The notes: generated by a model from the sequence alone, not told the origin. A stretch of 64,000 bases of DNA from Flavobacteriales bacterium (GCA_018883325.1 VEQH01000014.1:1-64000), one strand, 5' to 3'. Positions 17,171-26,707 are shown, counted from the first letter of the stretch. A program made the numbers and translations.

Positions 17171-18175
17171 TTATCCTTCCTCGTGTGCAAATTGAAAAAG
17201 GTCGCTGTTTTCTTTAATGAAAGCAAGTGTTTCTAAAATTTCATTCAAATCTTGTGAAGAAACTAACTTCATTCTGTATTCTTTGAAATGCGAAATTCCT
17301 TTGAAATAATTGGTATAATGTCTTTTCATTTCATTGATTCCCAACACTTCACCTTTCCAACGAATACTCATATTCAAATGATCCAAGGTAGCTTCTACCC
17401 TATCTTTTAAACTTGGTTTTTCAAGGTGCGTTCCTGTTTTTAAAAAATGTTTGATTTCATTAAAAACCCAAGGATAACCAATACTCGCTCTTCCAATCAT
17501 GATTCCATCTACTCCGTAGCGATTTTTATATTCCAAGGCTTTTTCAGGTGAATCGATGTCACCATTTCCAAAAACGGGAATCCTCATACGCGGATTGTTT
17601 TTTACTTCACCAATTAAAGTCCAATCTGCTTCACCTTTGTACATTTGCTTACGTGTGCGACCGTGAATTGAAATTGCTTCAATACCAATATCTTGCAAAC
17701 GTTCAGCAGTATCAACCACAAATTTAGTGTCGTCATCCCAACCTAAACGCGTTTTAACGGTAACAGGTAAGTTTGTTGATTTTACAATTTCTTGAGTCAT
17801 TCGCACCATTTTCGGAATATCTTGCAAAATTCCCGCGCCTGCACCTTTACAAGCTACTTTTTTGACAGGGCAACCATAATTTATATCGATGATGTCAGGA
17901 TTTGTTTTTTCAATCATCACCGCCGCTTGTTTCATACTTTCGATTTCAGAACCAAAAATTTGAATCCCAATCGGACGCTCGTATTCATAAATATCAAGTT
18001 TCTGCAAGCTTTTCGCTGCGTCGCGAATCAATCCTTCAGAAGAAATAAATTCAGTGTACATCAAATCGGCTCCATGTTTCTTACATAAAGCTCTAAAAGG
18101 CGGATCACTAACATCTTCCATTGGCGCAAGAAGTAGTGGAAAATCACCTAATTCAATGTTGCGAATTTTAACCAT
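17171..18175 (-). CDS. dusB: tRNA-dihydrouridine synthase, DusB type
   Basis: 334-residue FMN enzyme reducing uridine to dihydrouridine in tRNA. Signature segments are LLLAPMEDVSDPPFRALCK near residues 14-32, the catalytic-cysteine region INYGCPVKKVACKGAGAG near residues 98-115, and the FMN-phosphate segment YGVDGIMIGRASIGYPW near residues 219-235. It begins 8 bases after the stop of the nucleotidyltransferase gene and is the last of a three-gene run with sprT-like and manC-type genes. Confidence 0.93.
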   Translation of the reverse strand: MVKIRNIELGDFPLLLAPMEDVSDPPFRALCKKHGADLMYTEFISSEGLIRDAAKSLQKLDIYEYERPIGIQIFGSEIESMKQAAVMIEKTNPDIIDINYGCPVKKVACKGAGAGILQDIPKMVRMTQEIVKSTNLPVTVKTRLGWDDDTKFVVDTAERLQDIGIEAISIHGRTRKQMYKGEADWTLIGEVKNNPRMRIPVFGNGDIDSPEKALEYKNRYGVDGIMIGRASIGYPWVFNEIKHFLKTGTHLEKPSLKDRVEATLDHLNMSIRWKGEVLGINEMKRHYTNYFKGISHFKEYRMKLVSSQDLNEILETLAFIKENSDLFQFAHEEG

Positions 18176-18183
18176 TCTGTCTT

Positions 18184-19263
18184 TTATTTTTTTTCTTGTT
18201 CTATTACTTTCAAGTAATTTTTTAATTCTTGTTCGTTTTCAGATTTTAAAACCATCAACATTTCATCCGATTCCACAACGATATAATCTTTCAATCCATC
18301 TAATAAAACCAATTTATTATTTGGCACATTTATCAAACAATTTTCAGAGTTGAATGTGAAAACATTATCACCAATAATTGAATTATTTCGGTCGTCTTTG
18401 TGCAAATGTTGATTCAAACTTCCCCAAGTACCAAGGTCGCTCCAATCGAAATCAGATAAAACAACAGAAACATTTTTTGCATGTTCCATTACTGCAAAAT
18501 CAATTGAAATATCATCGCATTTGTCGAAAGCATTGTAAACAGCAACTTCTTCTTTTAATCCGTTGTCGTAAACCGTTAAATTATCAGCAAAAAGGTTAAA
18601 TAATCGCGGTTGAAAAGCTTCTAATGCTTCCAAAATTACTTTTGCTTTCCAAACAAAAATTCCAGCATTCCAATAGAAATTTCCAGCATTCACAAAAGAT
18701 TTTGCTGTTTCTAAATCAGGTTTTTCTCTGAAGTTTGTAACCTCGTATGCTTTGTTTGCTGCAACACCATTTGAATTATCAAACTCGATGTAGCCGTAGC
18801 CTGTGTCAGGACGCGTTGGAGCGATTCCAAGTGTCACCAAATGGTTTTGATTATTAGCAGTTTCGATTGCTGTGTTTATGATTTCACAAAAACGCTGACT
18901 GTCTAAAATCAAATGATCAGATGGTGTAATTATCAAAGTAGCAGCAGGATTTTCATTATAAATTTTAGCTGCTGCATAAGCAATACAAGGAGCGGTATTT
19001 TTTCGCATTGGTTCACACAAAACCTGGTGTTCCTTCAATTCAGGTAATTGCTCAAGAACCAATTCTTTGTAAATTGTATTTGTTAAAATAAAAATCTGTT
19101 CATTAGGCATTAAATCTTGAAGTCGCTCGAAAGTTAAACGCAACAAAGACTTTCCAATCCCAAGTACATCTAGAAATTGCTTTGGTTTTTGCGGTGTTGA
19201 CATTGGCCAAAAGCGGCTTCCGACACCACCTGCCATTATTAATCCGTAGTTGTTATTTATCAT
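18184..19263 (-). CDS. manC: Mannose-1-phosphate guanylyltransferase
   Basis: 359 residues, the single-domain (no isomerase fusion) type. The N-terminal nucleotide-binding motif is MAGGVGSRFWPMSTPQKPKQ (residues 10-29). Further signatures are TPSDHLI near residue 108 and the NAGIFVWKA segment near residue 197. It makes GDP-mannose for polysaccharide or glycoprotein synthesis. Its start overlaps the sprT-like gene by 11 bases. The GDP specificity is inferred from overall resemblance. Confidence 0.9.
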   Translation of the reverse strand: MINNNYGLIMAGGVGSRFWPMSTPQKPKQFLDVLGIGKSLLRLTFERLQDLMPNEQIFILTNTIYKELVLEQLPELKEHQVLCEPMRKNTAPCIAYAAAKIYNENPAATLIITPSDHLILDSQRFCEIINTAIETANNQNHLVTLGIAPTRPDTGYGYIEFDNSNGVAANKAYEVTNFREKPDLETAKSFVNAGNFYWNAGIFVWKAKVILEALEAFQPRLFNLFADNLTVYDNGLKEEVAVYNAFDKCDDISIDFAVMEHAKNVSVVLSDFDWSDLGTWGSLNQHLHKDDRNNSIIGDNVFTFNSENCLINVPNNKLVLLDGLKDYIVVESDEMLMVLKSENEQELKNYLKVIEQEKK

Positions 19264-19882
19264 GGTTTTGTATAATTTCTATTGTTGCTAATGCGTGAAC
19301 TAAATATTGTTTTCCGTTCAAATCGGTGCAAAGATACCTACTCCTTCTCAAATTTCCTTTTTTAAATACTTTTCCGTTCAATGAAAAATGAGAATGCATC
19401 GGAATTTCTTCTAATGTGTGTGTTTGATGCAATGTTGGTTTGTCGTATTTCTTTAAAGCACGCGATAAATTCAAATCTGAACAAGAAGAAGCCTTTGTAT
19501 TTGTAAAACTTTTCCAAAGTGCTTTTTCCAAATCGTGAGGTAGATTTTTACTGTCCAAAACAGGAATTAGTAACTCTCTAAAAGCATTTTTCCATTCTTC
19601 ACCGTGCGGACTAACACGATGACCATATTTATTAAAGGTGCGCAAATGAGCGATTTCGTGTAAAGTTGTCACCAAAAAACTATAAGGATTTAAGTCACCG
19701 TTTACAGTAATCACAGGGAGTTCTCCAGGTGAATTCGCTCTAAAATCACCTAATTTTGATTTTCTGCCCGGTACAATTTTAAAAATCACTTTGCTTTGAA
19801 GGATTGTATCCACTAAATACGGAACGTAAACCTCTGGTGCAAATCGTTTTAAAGTTTCAGAATAACGCGTTCTTTTGTCCAT
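19253..19882 (-). CDS. SprT-like zinc metalloprotein
   Basis: Predicted SprT-family protein with HEIAH (TTLHEIAHLRTFNKYGHRV), plus a later HGEEWKNAF segment. I place the start at 19882 (MDKRTRYS) because a TACTTTTG -7 element lies just upstream at 19896-19903, inside a possible 13-codon extension that would start at 19921. That gives 209 aa. Some SprT/SPRTN relatives cut DNA-protein crosslinks; activity here is not shown. First gene of the run with manC and dusB. Confidence 0.85.
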   Translation of the reverse strand: MDKRTRYSETLKRFAPEVYVPYLVDTILQSKVIFKIVPGRKSKLGDFRANSPGELPVITVNGDLNPYSFLVTTLHEIAHLRTFNKYGHRVSPHGEEWKNAFRELLIPVLDSKNLPHDLEKALWKSFTNTKASSCSDLNLSRALKKYDKPTLHQTHTLEEIPMHSHFSLNGKVFKKGNLRRSRYLCTDLNGKQYLVHALATIEIIQNHDK

Positions 19883-19895
19883 TTTTAAATTGTTA

Positions 19896-19903
19896 CAAAA
19901 GTA
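19896..19903 (-). promoter_or_regulatory. -7 element for the sprT-like/manC/dusB operon
   Basis: Minus-strand TACTTTTG matches TAnnTTTG. A TTG lies 15 bases further upstream (CAA at 19919-19921), slightly closer than the normal -33 spacing. It decides the start of the sprT-like gene at 19882. Confidence 0.5.
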
Positions 19904-19973
19904 CGAAAGATTAAGTTTCAAAATTGAGTGTGTCCTATCGTAAAAATATTGTTTAATTTAGCGAGTTGAAGCA

Positions 19974-20705
19974 ATGAGAAATATAGGAAAGTACATTTTA
20001 ATGTTGAAAGACGTTTTTACAAGGCCTAATAAATGGCGCGTCTTTTTTGAACGACTTTTAGAGGAATTAATCGGAATCGGGATCAACTCTCTTCCAATTG
20101 TAGCGCTGATGTCCACTTTTATTGGTGGAGTTATTGCACTTCAAACGGCTTCAAATATGTCAAGTCCTTTGTTGCCAGCTTACACGGTTGGTTACATTAC
20201 ACAATCAAGTACAATTTTAGAATTTTCGCCAACAATTATTTCCTTGATTTTAGCAGGGAAAATTGGTTCTAATATTGCCTCAGAAATTGGCACAATGCGC
20301 GTGACTGAACAAATTGATGCTTTGGAAATAATGGGTGTTAATTCCTTGAATTTCCTCGTTTTACCAAAAATAACTGCAGCAGTTTTATTCTTCCCAATTT
20401 TGGTAATCTTCTCAATGGCATTAAGTATGTTGGGAGGTTGGATTTCATTGGTTGTTTCTAATTTATCGACAACAGAAGAATATGTGCTTGGTTTACGAGC
20501 TTTCTTTGATCCTTTCAATATCAAATACGCTCTGACGAAAACGATTGTTTTTGGATTTCTAATTGTTTCTGTTTCCTCTTATTATGGTTATTACGTGAAA
20601 GGCGGTTCATTGGACGTAGGACGCGCTTCCACACAAGCAGTTGTTAGTAGTAGCGTTACAATTTTGATAGCTAACTTTTTATTAACCCAAATGATCTTGT
20701 TGTAA
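19974..20705 (+). CDS. mlaE: MlaE-family ABC permease
   Basis: 243-residue permease of the MlaE/YrbE family, part of an ABC system moving phospholipids between the membranes. Five hydrophobic segments are visible, with the conserved GKIGSNIASEIGTMRVTEQI cytoplasmic motif near residues 98-117 and the following DALEIMGVN. Its stop overlaps the mlaF start (TAATG). The MCE (MlaD) gene that normally completes the set is not next to it. Confidence 0.9.
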   Translation: MRNIGKYILMLKDVFTRPNKWRVFFERLLEELIGIGINSLPIVALMSTFIGGVIALQTASNMSSPLLPAYTVGYITQSSTILEFSPTIISLILAGKIGSNIASEIGTMRVTEQIDALEIMGVNSLNFLVLPKITAAVLFFPILVIFSMALSMLGGWISLVVSNLSTTEEYVLGLRAFFDPFNIKYALTKTIVFGFLIVSVSSYYGYYVKGGSLDVGRASTQAVVSSSVTILIANFLLTQMILL

Positions 20706-21472
20706 TGATTGAAGTAATCAATGTCAATAAATCCTTTGGTGGAAATCCGGTTTTAAAGGATGTAAGCGCAAAGTTTGAAAAAGGTAAAGTCAATTTAATT
20801 ATTGGTCAATCTGGTCAAGGAAAATCTGTTTTGGCAAAATGCATGGTTGGCTTGCACGAAGTTGATACAGGTGAAATTTTATACGATGGTAGAGATTTTA
20901 CACATTTAGACCGACACGAAAGAAGTAAAATTCGCCAAGAAATTGGAATGCTTTTTCAAGGTGCAGCATTATTTGATTCAATGACTGTTGAAGGAAATGT
21001 GATGTTTCCGTTGATAATGTTTACCAAAATGACAAAAGGAGAAATGCAAAAACGTGTTGATTTTTGTCTGGAGCGTGTAAATTTATCTGGAAGAAACAAA
21101 CTATTTCCGTCTGAATGTAGTGGTGGGATGCAAAAAAGAATTGGTATCGCAAGGGCAATTTCTATGAATCCAAAGTATTTGTTTTGCGATGAGCCAAATT
21201 CTGGACTTGACCCGCAAACTTCTATTTTGATTGATGGATTAATTAAAGATATTACTGCTGAATATCAAATGACTACGGTTGTAATTACCCATGACATGAA
21301 CTCTGTAATCGAAATTGGAGACAATATTATTTTTATCTACAAGGGTCAAAATTGGTGGCAAGGAAATAGTGGAACTATTATCACAACAGACAATCAAGAA
21401 ATCGGTAATTTCGTGTATGCATCTGAGTTCATGAAAGAAATTAGAGTATCGATGCAAGAAAAAAGACGATAA
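20705..21472 (+). CDS. mlaF: MlaF-family ABC ATPase
   Basis: 255-residue ATP-binding subunit pairing with MlaE. Walker A is GQSGQGKSV (residues 34-42), the ABC signature is CSGGMQKR near residues 138-145, and Walker B is YLFCDEPNSGLDP near residues 158-170, with the switch histidine in VVITHDM. Full length. Translationally coupled to mlaE. Downstream is the promoter of tRNA-Leu. Confidence 0.92.
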   Translation: MIEVINVNKSFGGNPVLKDVSAKFEKGKVNLIIGQSGQGKSVLAKCMVGLHEVDTGEILYDGRDFTHLDRHERSKIRQEIGMLFQGAALFDSMTVEGNVMFPLIMFTKMTKGEMQKRVDFCLERVNLSGRNKLFPSECSGGMQKRIGIARAISMNPKYLFCDEPNSGLDPQTSILIDGLIKDITAEYQMTTVVITHDMNSVIEIGDNIIFIYKGQNWWQGNSGTIITTDNQEIGNFVYASEFMKEIRVSMQEKRR

Positions 21473-21488
21473 TTTTCACAAAAATAAT

Positions 21489-21516
21489 TTGTTTTTAAAA
21501 AATATAATTATCTTTG
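21489..21516 (+). promoter_or_regulatory. Promoter of tRNA-Leu
   Basis: TTG (21489-21491), 17 bases, then TATCTTTG (21509-21516): a clean Bacteroidota -33/-7 promoter, 72 bases before the mature tRNA 5' end. A terminator-like hairpin after the tRNA separates it from tig, though read-through is possible. Confidence 0.75.
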
Positions 21517-21588
21517 CAACCCGATTTTAAAGGATAAAGCTTCTTTAAAATTCAGTTCTTAAAAGAAAGAACTTAGATTGATATAATT

Positions 21589-21670
21589 GCGGATGTGGTG
21601 AAATTGGTAGACACGCCAGACTTAGGATCTGGTGCCGAGAGGTGTGCGGGTTCGAGTCCCTCCATCCGCA
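21589..21670 (+). tRNA. tRNA-Leu (anticodon TAG)
   Basis: 82-nt cloverleaf. Acceptor stem GCGGATG (21589-21595) pairs with CATCCGC (21663-21669), discriminator A. Anticodon stem CCAGA/TCTGG holds the loop CTTAGGA with anticodon TAG, reading CUA. A short variable arm (GTGCCGAGAGGTGT) fits class II Leu tRNA, and the T arm GGGTTCGAGTCCC is perfect. The 3' CCA is not encoded. Confidence 0.97.
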
Positions 21671-21675
21671 CTATT

Positions 21676-21708
21676 AGGTCTCGTTTGTTGAAAGCGAGAC
21701 CTTTTTTA
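21676..21708 (+). terminator. Terminator between tRNA-Leu and tig
   Basis: AGGTCTCG (21676-21683) pairs with CGAGACCT (21695-21702), followed by TTTTT. Confidence 0.8.
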
Positions 21709-21735
21709 TTTAATACAATTTAAAAACAAGTAACA

Positions 21736-23085
21736 ATGAACATTTTACTCGAAGATGTTGATGCACTAAATGCAGTGTTAAGAGTTCAAATTAGTCCTGA
21801 AGACTATCAAGCTAATGTAAAAAGTGCATTAGAAAAATACAGAAAAACAGCAAAAGTACCTGGATTTAGACCCGGAATGGTGCCTTTTGGATTTATCCAA
21901 AAACAATTTGGAAAATCTGTTTTAGCTGAAGAAATCAACAAATTGACAAACGACAGTTTGTATAAATACATCACTGAAAACAAATTAGATATTTTAGGTA
22001 ATCCAATTCCAAAAGAAGATTCAACTTCAGTTGGAAATTTTGACAAACCTGAAAATTTTGAATTCTCTTTCGAAATCGGTTTTGCTCCAACTTTTGATTT
22101 AGCAATCGCAGGAAAGAAATTTGAATTTCCTAAAGTTAAAATCGACGATACATTAATCAACAAACAAATCGAAGACCTTCAAAGAAGATACGGAAAATTA
22201 ACTTCTGTAGAAACGGCTGGTGACAAAGATATGATTCTTGGTAAATTTGAAGAGTTAAATGAAGATGGTTCTGTGAAAGAAGGCGGAATCTCTCATTCTA
22301 CAACGATTTCTTTAGAATTTTTGGACAAAAAAGAAGCTTCTGATTTATTGAAAGGAAAGAAAGTAAATGACACTTTTGAATTGAATCCAAGCTTAGTTTC
22401 AAAAAATGATGCTGACAAAGCTGCGATGTTAGGTTTGAAAGAAGATCAATTGGCTTCAATTGGTGATAAATTTCAATTCACAATTTCTGACATCAAACAA
22501 ATGGAATTAGCTGAATTGAACGATGAACTTTTCGGAAAATTATTCATGGATGGAGAAGTTACAACGGTAGAGCAATTAAAAACTAGAATCGCTGACGACT
22601 TAAATAGAATGTTTAGCGAAGATTCAGATCGTATTTTGACAAGAGACGTTTACAATTTCTTATTGGAAGAAACGAAAATGGAATTTCCAACTGAATTTTT
22701 GAAAAGATGGATTAAAATTTCAAGCGATAAACCGGTAACAGAAGAAGATATTGAAAACGAATTTGATGCTTATTTAAAATCACTTAAATGGCAATTGATT
22801 CAATCAAAAATTTTCACTGAAAACAATCTTAAATTAACAAATGACGAAGTTATCGAGCACACGAAAGGTTTATTGATTGCAAACTACGCGCAATATGGTA
22901 TTCCTGCTCCAGACGATGCTGAATTAACAGAATCTGCTGTGCGTTTATTGAAAAATAAAGAACAAGCAAATGGAATTTACGATCGTTTAGCAGAACAAAA
23001 ATTAACTACCTACTTCAAATCAACTGTTTCTTTAGACACGAAAGAAGTAAGTTACGATGATTTCGTTGCAATTGCATCAAAGTAA
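21736..23085 (+). CDS. tig: Trigger factor
   Basis: 449-residue ribosome-bound chaperone. The ribosome-binding domain has the signature GFRPGMVP near residues 43-50 (usual GFRxGKxP; Met replaces Lys). Then follow a divergent central region where the PPIase domain is weak, as usual in Bacteroidota, and the C-terminal substrate arm (from about residue 265). It is the only gene between two terminators. No separate promoter is obvious, so transcription may partly read through from the tRNA promoter. Confidence 0.93.
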   Translation: MNILLEDVDALNAVLRVQISPEDYQANVKSALEKYRKTAKVPGFRPGMVPFGFIQKQFGKSVLAEEINKLTNDSLYKYITENKLDILGNPIPKEDSTSVGNFDKPENFEFSFEIGFAPTFDLAIAGKKFEFPKVKIDDTLINKQIEDLQRRYGKLTSVETAGDKDMILGKFEELNEDGSVKEGGISHSTTISLEFLDKKEASDLLKGKKVNDTFELNPSLVSKNDADKAAMLGLKEDQLASIGDKFQFTISDIKQMELAELNDELFGKLFMDGEVTTVEQLKTRIADDLNRMFSEDSDRILTRDVYNFLLEETKMEFPTEFLKRWIKISSDKPVTEEDIENEFDAYLKSLKWQLIQSKIFTENNLKLTNDEVIEHTKGLLIANYAQYGIPAPDDAELTESAVRLLKNKEQANGIYDRLAEQKLTTYFKSTVSLDTKEVSYDDFVAIASK

Positions 23086-23106
23086 TTAACTAAAATTAGT
23101 TTTTTA

Positions 23107-23136
23107 AAAGGCCTTTCATTGAGAGGTCTTTTTTGT
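23107..23136 (+). terminator. Terminator of tig
   Basis: AAAGGCCT (23107-23114) pairs with AGGTCTTT (23124-23131, one G-T pair), followed by T residues. Confidence 0.75.
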
Positions 23137-23233
23137 TTTATAAATTAAAATGGCTTTTAAATATTGATTATTAATTGTTACTGAACAATTTTATGAATAG
23201 AAAACCATTTATCGCTCTAAGCGCCTTTTTATC

Positions 23234-23932
23234 CTATTTTCTTCTTATCAATTTGAAATGTTCAAATTTGTCTTTGATGAAAAGTACTAATTCCATTTCA
23301 GCGGCTGTTTTTAAGAAATCGGGATCGGCGTTGAGGAAAATAATAAAGTCATCAAATTCCGTTTCTTCCATTTCAATGATTTCGTAAGCAACGTAAAGGC
23401 GCAATAATTCTTTGACCACTTGTCGTTGGTCATCTTTATATTTCTGTTCAGCAATCCAACGCTTGTTTTGTTCTTTCTTCGAAAAAGCTTGATACAACGC
23501 TGTAATTGGACTTTGTAAAGCTTCGATTCCTGTAACTTGACGCGTTTCTCTCAAAACTAAATTTTTCCTTTCTTCTTTTATTTGCTCCAAAGTTTTTAAA
23601 GGTTTAACAACCACTTCTTGTACTTGCTGTGGCAACTTTTCAATATACGCAATCACTTGACATTGACAATTGGAATCAGGTTTAGCTGTAAATTCATAAA
23701 TCGGATATTCTTTTGTTGAAAGCGCAATTTTATCGTTTGGTCGAACGTAAACAGAAAAGTAACCGTCAGGCTGTCCGAAAATCCCTCTTCCTGTTGTTCG
23801 ATTGATTACCATTAAATTGTAAAAACTTTGTGGTCGCAAGGTGTCCACTACCCTACCCGACACGAAAACTTTATCGCATTGTGCGAAAGAAATGAAGGGT
23901 AAAAAAACAACGATTAATAAAAAAAACTTCAT
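23234..23932 (-). CDS. Exported protein with carboxypeptidase-like regulatory domain
   Basis: 232 residues with a signal peptide (residues 1-17, ending SFA). Residues 24-85 form a CarboxypepD_reg-like beta-sandwich (VSGRVVDTLRPQSFYNLMV, then GIFGQPDGYFSVYV, then a DKIALSTKEYP strand), a common N-terminal module of Bacteroidota outer-membrane proteins. Here there is no TonB-dependent receptor after it; the rest is helix-rich and charged. It probably resides in the periplasm or outer membrane. Function unknown. Confidence 0.75.
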   Translation of the reverse strand: MKFFLLIVVFLPFISFAQCDKVFVSGRVVDTLRPQSFYNLMVINRTTGRGIFGQPDGYFSVYVRPNDKIALSTKEYPIYEFTAKPDSNCQCQVIAYIEKLPQQVQEVVVKPLKTLEQIKEERKNLVLRETRQVTGIEALQSPITALYQAFSKKEQNKRWIAEQKYKDDQRQVVKELLRLYVAYEIIEMEETEFDDFIIFLNADPDFLKTAAEMELVLFIKDKFEHFKLIRRK

Positions 23933-23977
23933 GTAGTCGGCTTAGACAATGACTGTACCAAAAATTATTGCTGAAAA

Positions 23978-24943
23978 TTACAGCATTTCGAAATACCAAT
24001 CGAAATTCAAATTCACAAAAAAGAATAATAAGAAGGGTAAAAACATTAATAGCATCCAGCTTAAAACTATGAAAATCTTAAATAATACTGTTGCATCTTG
24101 ACTTACAGGAGCAAGTAGCACAGAATTTACGTGCGAAGCCATAACATCATCACTCACTTCACCTTGCAATTCTTGGTATTTTTTCAAAGCTGGAATTTCT
24201 TCTAAAAGAATATTTTTTATCAATACATAATCGCGGTTGGAAAGTTCTTCATAAGTGGTATTATAATTGATTCCTTGCGCGTCTAATTCTTTGCGAATGT
24301 GATAATTACGTTGAATACCCCGAACTCTTACACCCATAAAAAATCCAAAAGCAATCATTAACCAACTGTCTAATAACCAACCGATACCAATTAATACCAA
24401 CGAAGAAATCAATGCGAAAATCATTAAAAACAAATCACGCTTTTTATTCATCATTAACTTAAAAAGTTGTCCACCGTCTAAAGGATCGATTGGGACGAGA
24501 TTAATGATATTGATGAATAGAAATAAAAAACTCCATTCAATCATCCATTCAGATTGGTATTTAGCAGAAAGAATCAATAAAATAGAACCGATTATGATTC
24601 CTGGATAAGGTCCTAAAGCGGCGACGATAAAACTTTGGCGTTGCGAATATTTGTCTTTACTCCCTTGTACAAATGCACCCATTAATGGAATAAATAACAT
24701 TCTAACATTTTCGTAATCAAACTTTTTCATCGAGATATAATGTCCCAATTCATGAATTAAGAGCACTGCAATTAAAAACAATACGAAGCGAAGTTCGTCA
24801 GAGAAAATCAGTAAAAACGTCCCGACAAAAAGTACGATTGTAAAAGCGGTTAATCCCCAATTACTTTCAACTTTAACTTTTTCAATAATTGGTTTTTCAG
24901 GATATAAATCGAATTCCTCCATCTTACATTCCCGGCATTCCAC
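23978..24943 (-). CDS. Site-2 protease family (M50) membrane metallopeptidase
   Basis: 321-residue polytopic protein. The zinc motif HELGH is in LIHELGHYISMKKFD near residues 64-78, and the second motif is VPIDPLDGGQLFKLMM near residues 151-166. Several hydrophobic segments surround them, and two more close the C-terminus. Site-2 proteases cut membrane proteins such as anti-sigma factors; whether this one does is not shown. The start overlaps ffh by 20 bases, so the two are cotranscribed. Confidence 0.88.
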   Translation of the reverse strand: MECRECKMEEFDLYPEKPIIEKVKVESNWGLTAFTIVLFVGTFLLIFSDELRFVLFLIAVLLIHELGHYISMKKFDYENVRMLFIPLMGAFVQGSKDKYSQRQSFIVAALGPYPGIIIGSILLILSAKYQSEWMIEWSFLFLFINIINLVPIDPLDGGQLFKLMMNKKRDLFLMIFALISSLVLIGIGWLLDSWLMIAFGFFMGVRVRGIQRNYHIRKELDAQGINYNTTYEELSNRDYVLIKNILLEEIPALKKYQELQGEVSDDVMASHVNSVLLAPVSQDATVLFKIFIVLSWMLLMFLPFLLFFFVNLNFDWYFEML

Positions 24944-26270
24944 CCATGCCTTTCAATTTACTCATCATACCCATCATATTTCTAGGATTGGACATCATTT
25001 TCATCATTTTACGCATGTCTTCAAACTGTTTGATTAACTTGTTAACTTCCTGAATATTTGTACCACTTCCTTTTGCAATTCTATTTTTGCGAGAAGTATT
25101 CAACAAGCCCGGATTTGCTCTTTCTTTCGGAGTCATTGATAAAATAATTGCTTCAATTCCTTTGAAAGCATCATCAGGCACATCAACATCTTTAATGGCT
25201 TTTCCCATTCCCGGAATCATTCCCATTAAATCTTTAACGTTACCCATTTTTTTAATTTGCTGTAATTGCGCTAAGAAATCATTGAAATCAAACTGATCTT
25301 TCATGATTTTCTTTTGCAACTTGCGTGCTTCTTCCTCGTCGAATTGTTCTTGCGCACGCTCCACTAAGGAAACAACGTCACCCATTCCCAAAATTCGGTC
25401 TGCCATACGAGAAGGATAGAACACATCCAATGCGTCCATTTTCTCACCTGTACCAACAAATTTGATTGGTTTGTTTACGATTGCTTTAATAGATAAGGCA
25501 GCACCACCTCTTGTATCACCGTCTAATTTTGTTAGAACAACGCCATCAAAATTGATTTTTTCGTTGAACGCTTTTGCAGTATTCACAGCATCTTGACCAG
25601 TCATGGAATCCACCACGAACAATGTTTCACTTGGATTGATGGCCGCTTTCACTTTCGCGATTTCGTTCATCATTTGTTCATCAATCGCCAAACGACCTGC
25701 TGTATCGACAATCACAACGTTGAAAGACTTGCTTCTCGCGTGATTGATTGCAGCTGTTGCAATGCTTACAGGATCTTTATCTTCTTTGTTTGAATAAACT
25801 TCGATATCTAATTGCTCACCTAAAACGTGTAATTGGTCAATCGCAGCTGGACGATAAACGTCACAAGCAACTAAAAGAACTTTTTTTCCTTTTTTGTTTT
25901 TTAGGTAATTTCCTAATTTTCCAGTGAATGTTGTTTTACCTGAACCTTGCAAACCTGACATTAAGATAATCGCTGGATTTCCTTTTAAATTGATTTCAGA
26001 TTCATTTCCGCCCATCAATTCTACCAACTCCTCGTGACAAATTTTAACCATCAATTGTCCCGGAGATACTGATTTCAACACATCACGACCAAGCGCTTTT
26101 TCTTTTACTGTATTTGTAAAATTCTTTGCTGTATTGAAGTTAACATCGGCATCTAACAATGCTCTTCGCACCTCTTTTAAGGTTTCTGCTACGTTAATTT
26201 CTGTAATTTGACCTTGACCTTTTAATACTTTAAACGCGCGTTCAAACTTGTCCGTTAGATTTTCAAACAT
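24924..26270 (-). CDS. ffh: Signal recognition particle protein Ffh
   Basis: 448-residue SRP54 GTPase. The N domain is followed by the G domain with GLQGSGKTTFTGK near residues 106-118, the VDTAGRLAID box near residue 186 and the TKLDGDTRGGAA segment near residue 245. The methionine-rich M domain ends the protein (MRKMMKMMSNPRNMMGMM). It directs membrane proteins to the translocon with 4.5S RNA, which is not in the window. A TATCTTTG -7 element lies upstream. Confidence 0.97.
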   Translation of the reverse strand: MFENLTDKFERAFKVLKGQGQITEINVAETLKEVRRALLDADVNFNTAKNFTNTVKEKALGRDVLKSVSPGQLMVKICHEELVELMGGNESEINLKGNPAIILMSGLQGSGKTTFTGKLGNYLKNKKGKKVLLVACDVYRPAAIDQLHVLGEQLDIEVYSNKEDKDPVSIATAAINHARSKSFNVVIVDTAGRLAIDEQMMNEIAKVKAAINPSETLFVVDSMTGQDAVNTAKAFNEKINFDGVVLTKLDGDTRGGAALSIKAIVNKPIKFVGTGEKMDALDVFYPSRMADRILGMGDVVSLVERAQEQFDEEEARKLQKKIMKDQFDFNDFLAQLQQIKKMGNVKDLMGMIPGMGKAIKDVDVPDDAFKGIEAIILSMTPKERANPGLLNTSRKNRIAKGSGTNIQEVNKLIKQFEDMRKMMKMMSNPRNMMGMMSKLKGMGGMPGM

Positions 26271-26293
26271 ATCTTTTACTGAATTTTAGTGTG

Positions 26294-26301
26294 CAAAGAT
26301 A
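26294..26301 (-). promoter_or_regulatory. -7 element for ffh
   Basis: Minus-strand TATCTTTG, 23 bases before the ffh start codon. No clear TTG at the -33 position. Confidence 0.5.
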
Positions 26302-26386
26302 TTGATTTTAATAGGAAGAAGCGAACGAAATTAATTGGAAAAAGTAACAAGATTAAAAAGACCTGAAAATCAATAAACAAAAGCAT

Positions 26387-26394
26387 TAACTTTG
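26387..26394 (+). promoter_or_regulatory. -7 element for the small lipoprotein gene
   Basis: TAACTTTG, matching TAnnTTTG, 19 bases before the ATG at 26414. No clear -33 partner. Confidence 0.45.
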
Positions 26395-26413
26395 AACAAA
26401 TAAACAAGCATTT

Positions 26414-26707
26414 ATGAAAAAAATAATTATTTTTTCAACTCTTAGTTTCTTCATATTCAGTTGTTCCAAATCTCATGAAGGAATGACAAAAGCAACCATC
26501 AAAGATTACACAGGTCTTGACGGCTGTGGAATTGTGATTGAATTAGAAAACGGAACAACAATTGAACCTGGAAATATCACTGCGTTTTCATCCTCTGTTT
26601 CCATTTCTGACGGTCAAAAAGTTTGGGTAAAATACCATGAAACAGGTGCAATGAGTATTTGTATGGTTGGTCCAACGGTAGAAATTGACGCAATGGAAGA
26701 AAGGTAA
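26414..26707 (+). CDS. Small lipoprotein, hypothetical
   Basis: 97 residues with a lipoprotein signal (SFFIFSC, cysteine at residue 17). The mature part is an all-beta-like domain with two more cysteines (GLDGCGIVIELENG and AMSICMVGP) that could form a disulfide. I recall similar short Cys-containing lipoproteins in Bacteroidota; function unknown. Monocistronic with its own -7 element. Confidence 0.65.
   Translation: MKKIIIFSTLSFFIFSCSKSHEGMTKATIKDYTGLDGCGIVIELENGTTIEPGNITAFSSSVSISDGQKVWVKYHETGAMSICMVGPTVEIDAMEER

Noticed and set aside
19974-21472. Complete Mla lipid-transport operon
   Set aside because: Only mlaE and mlaF are present; no MCE or periplasmic carrier gene follows.
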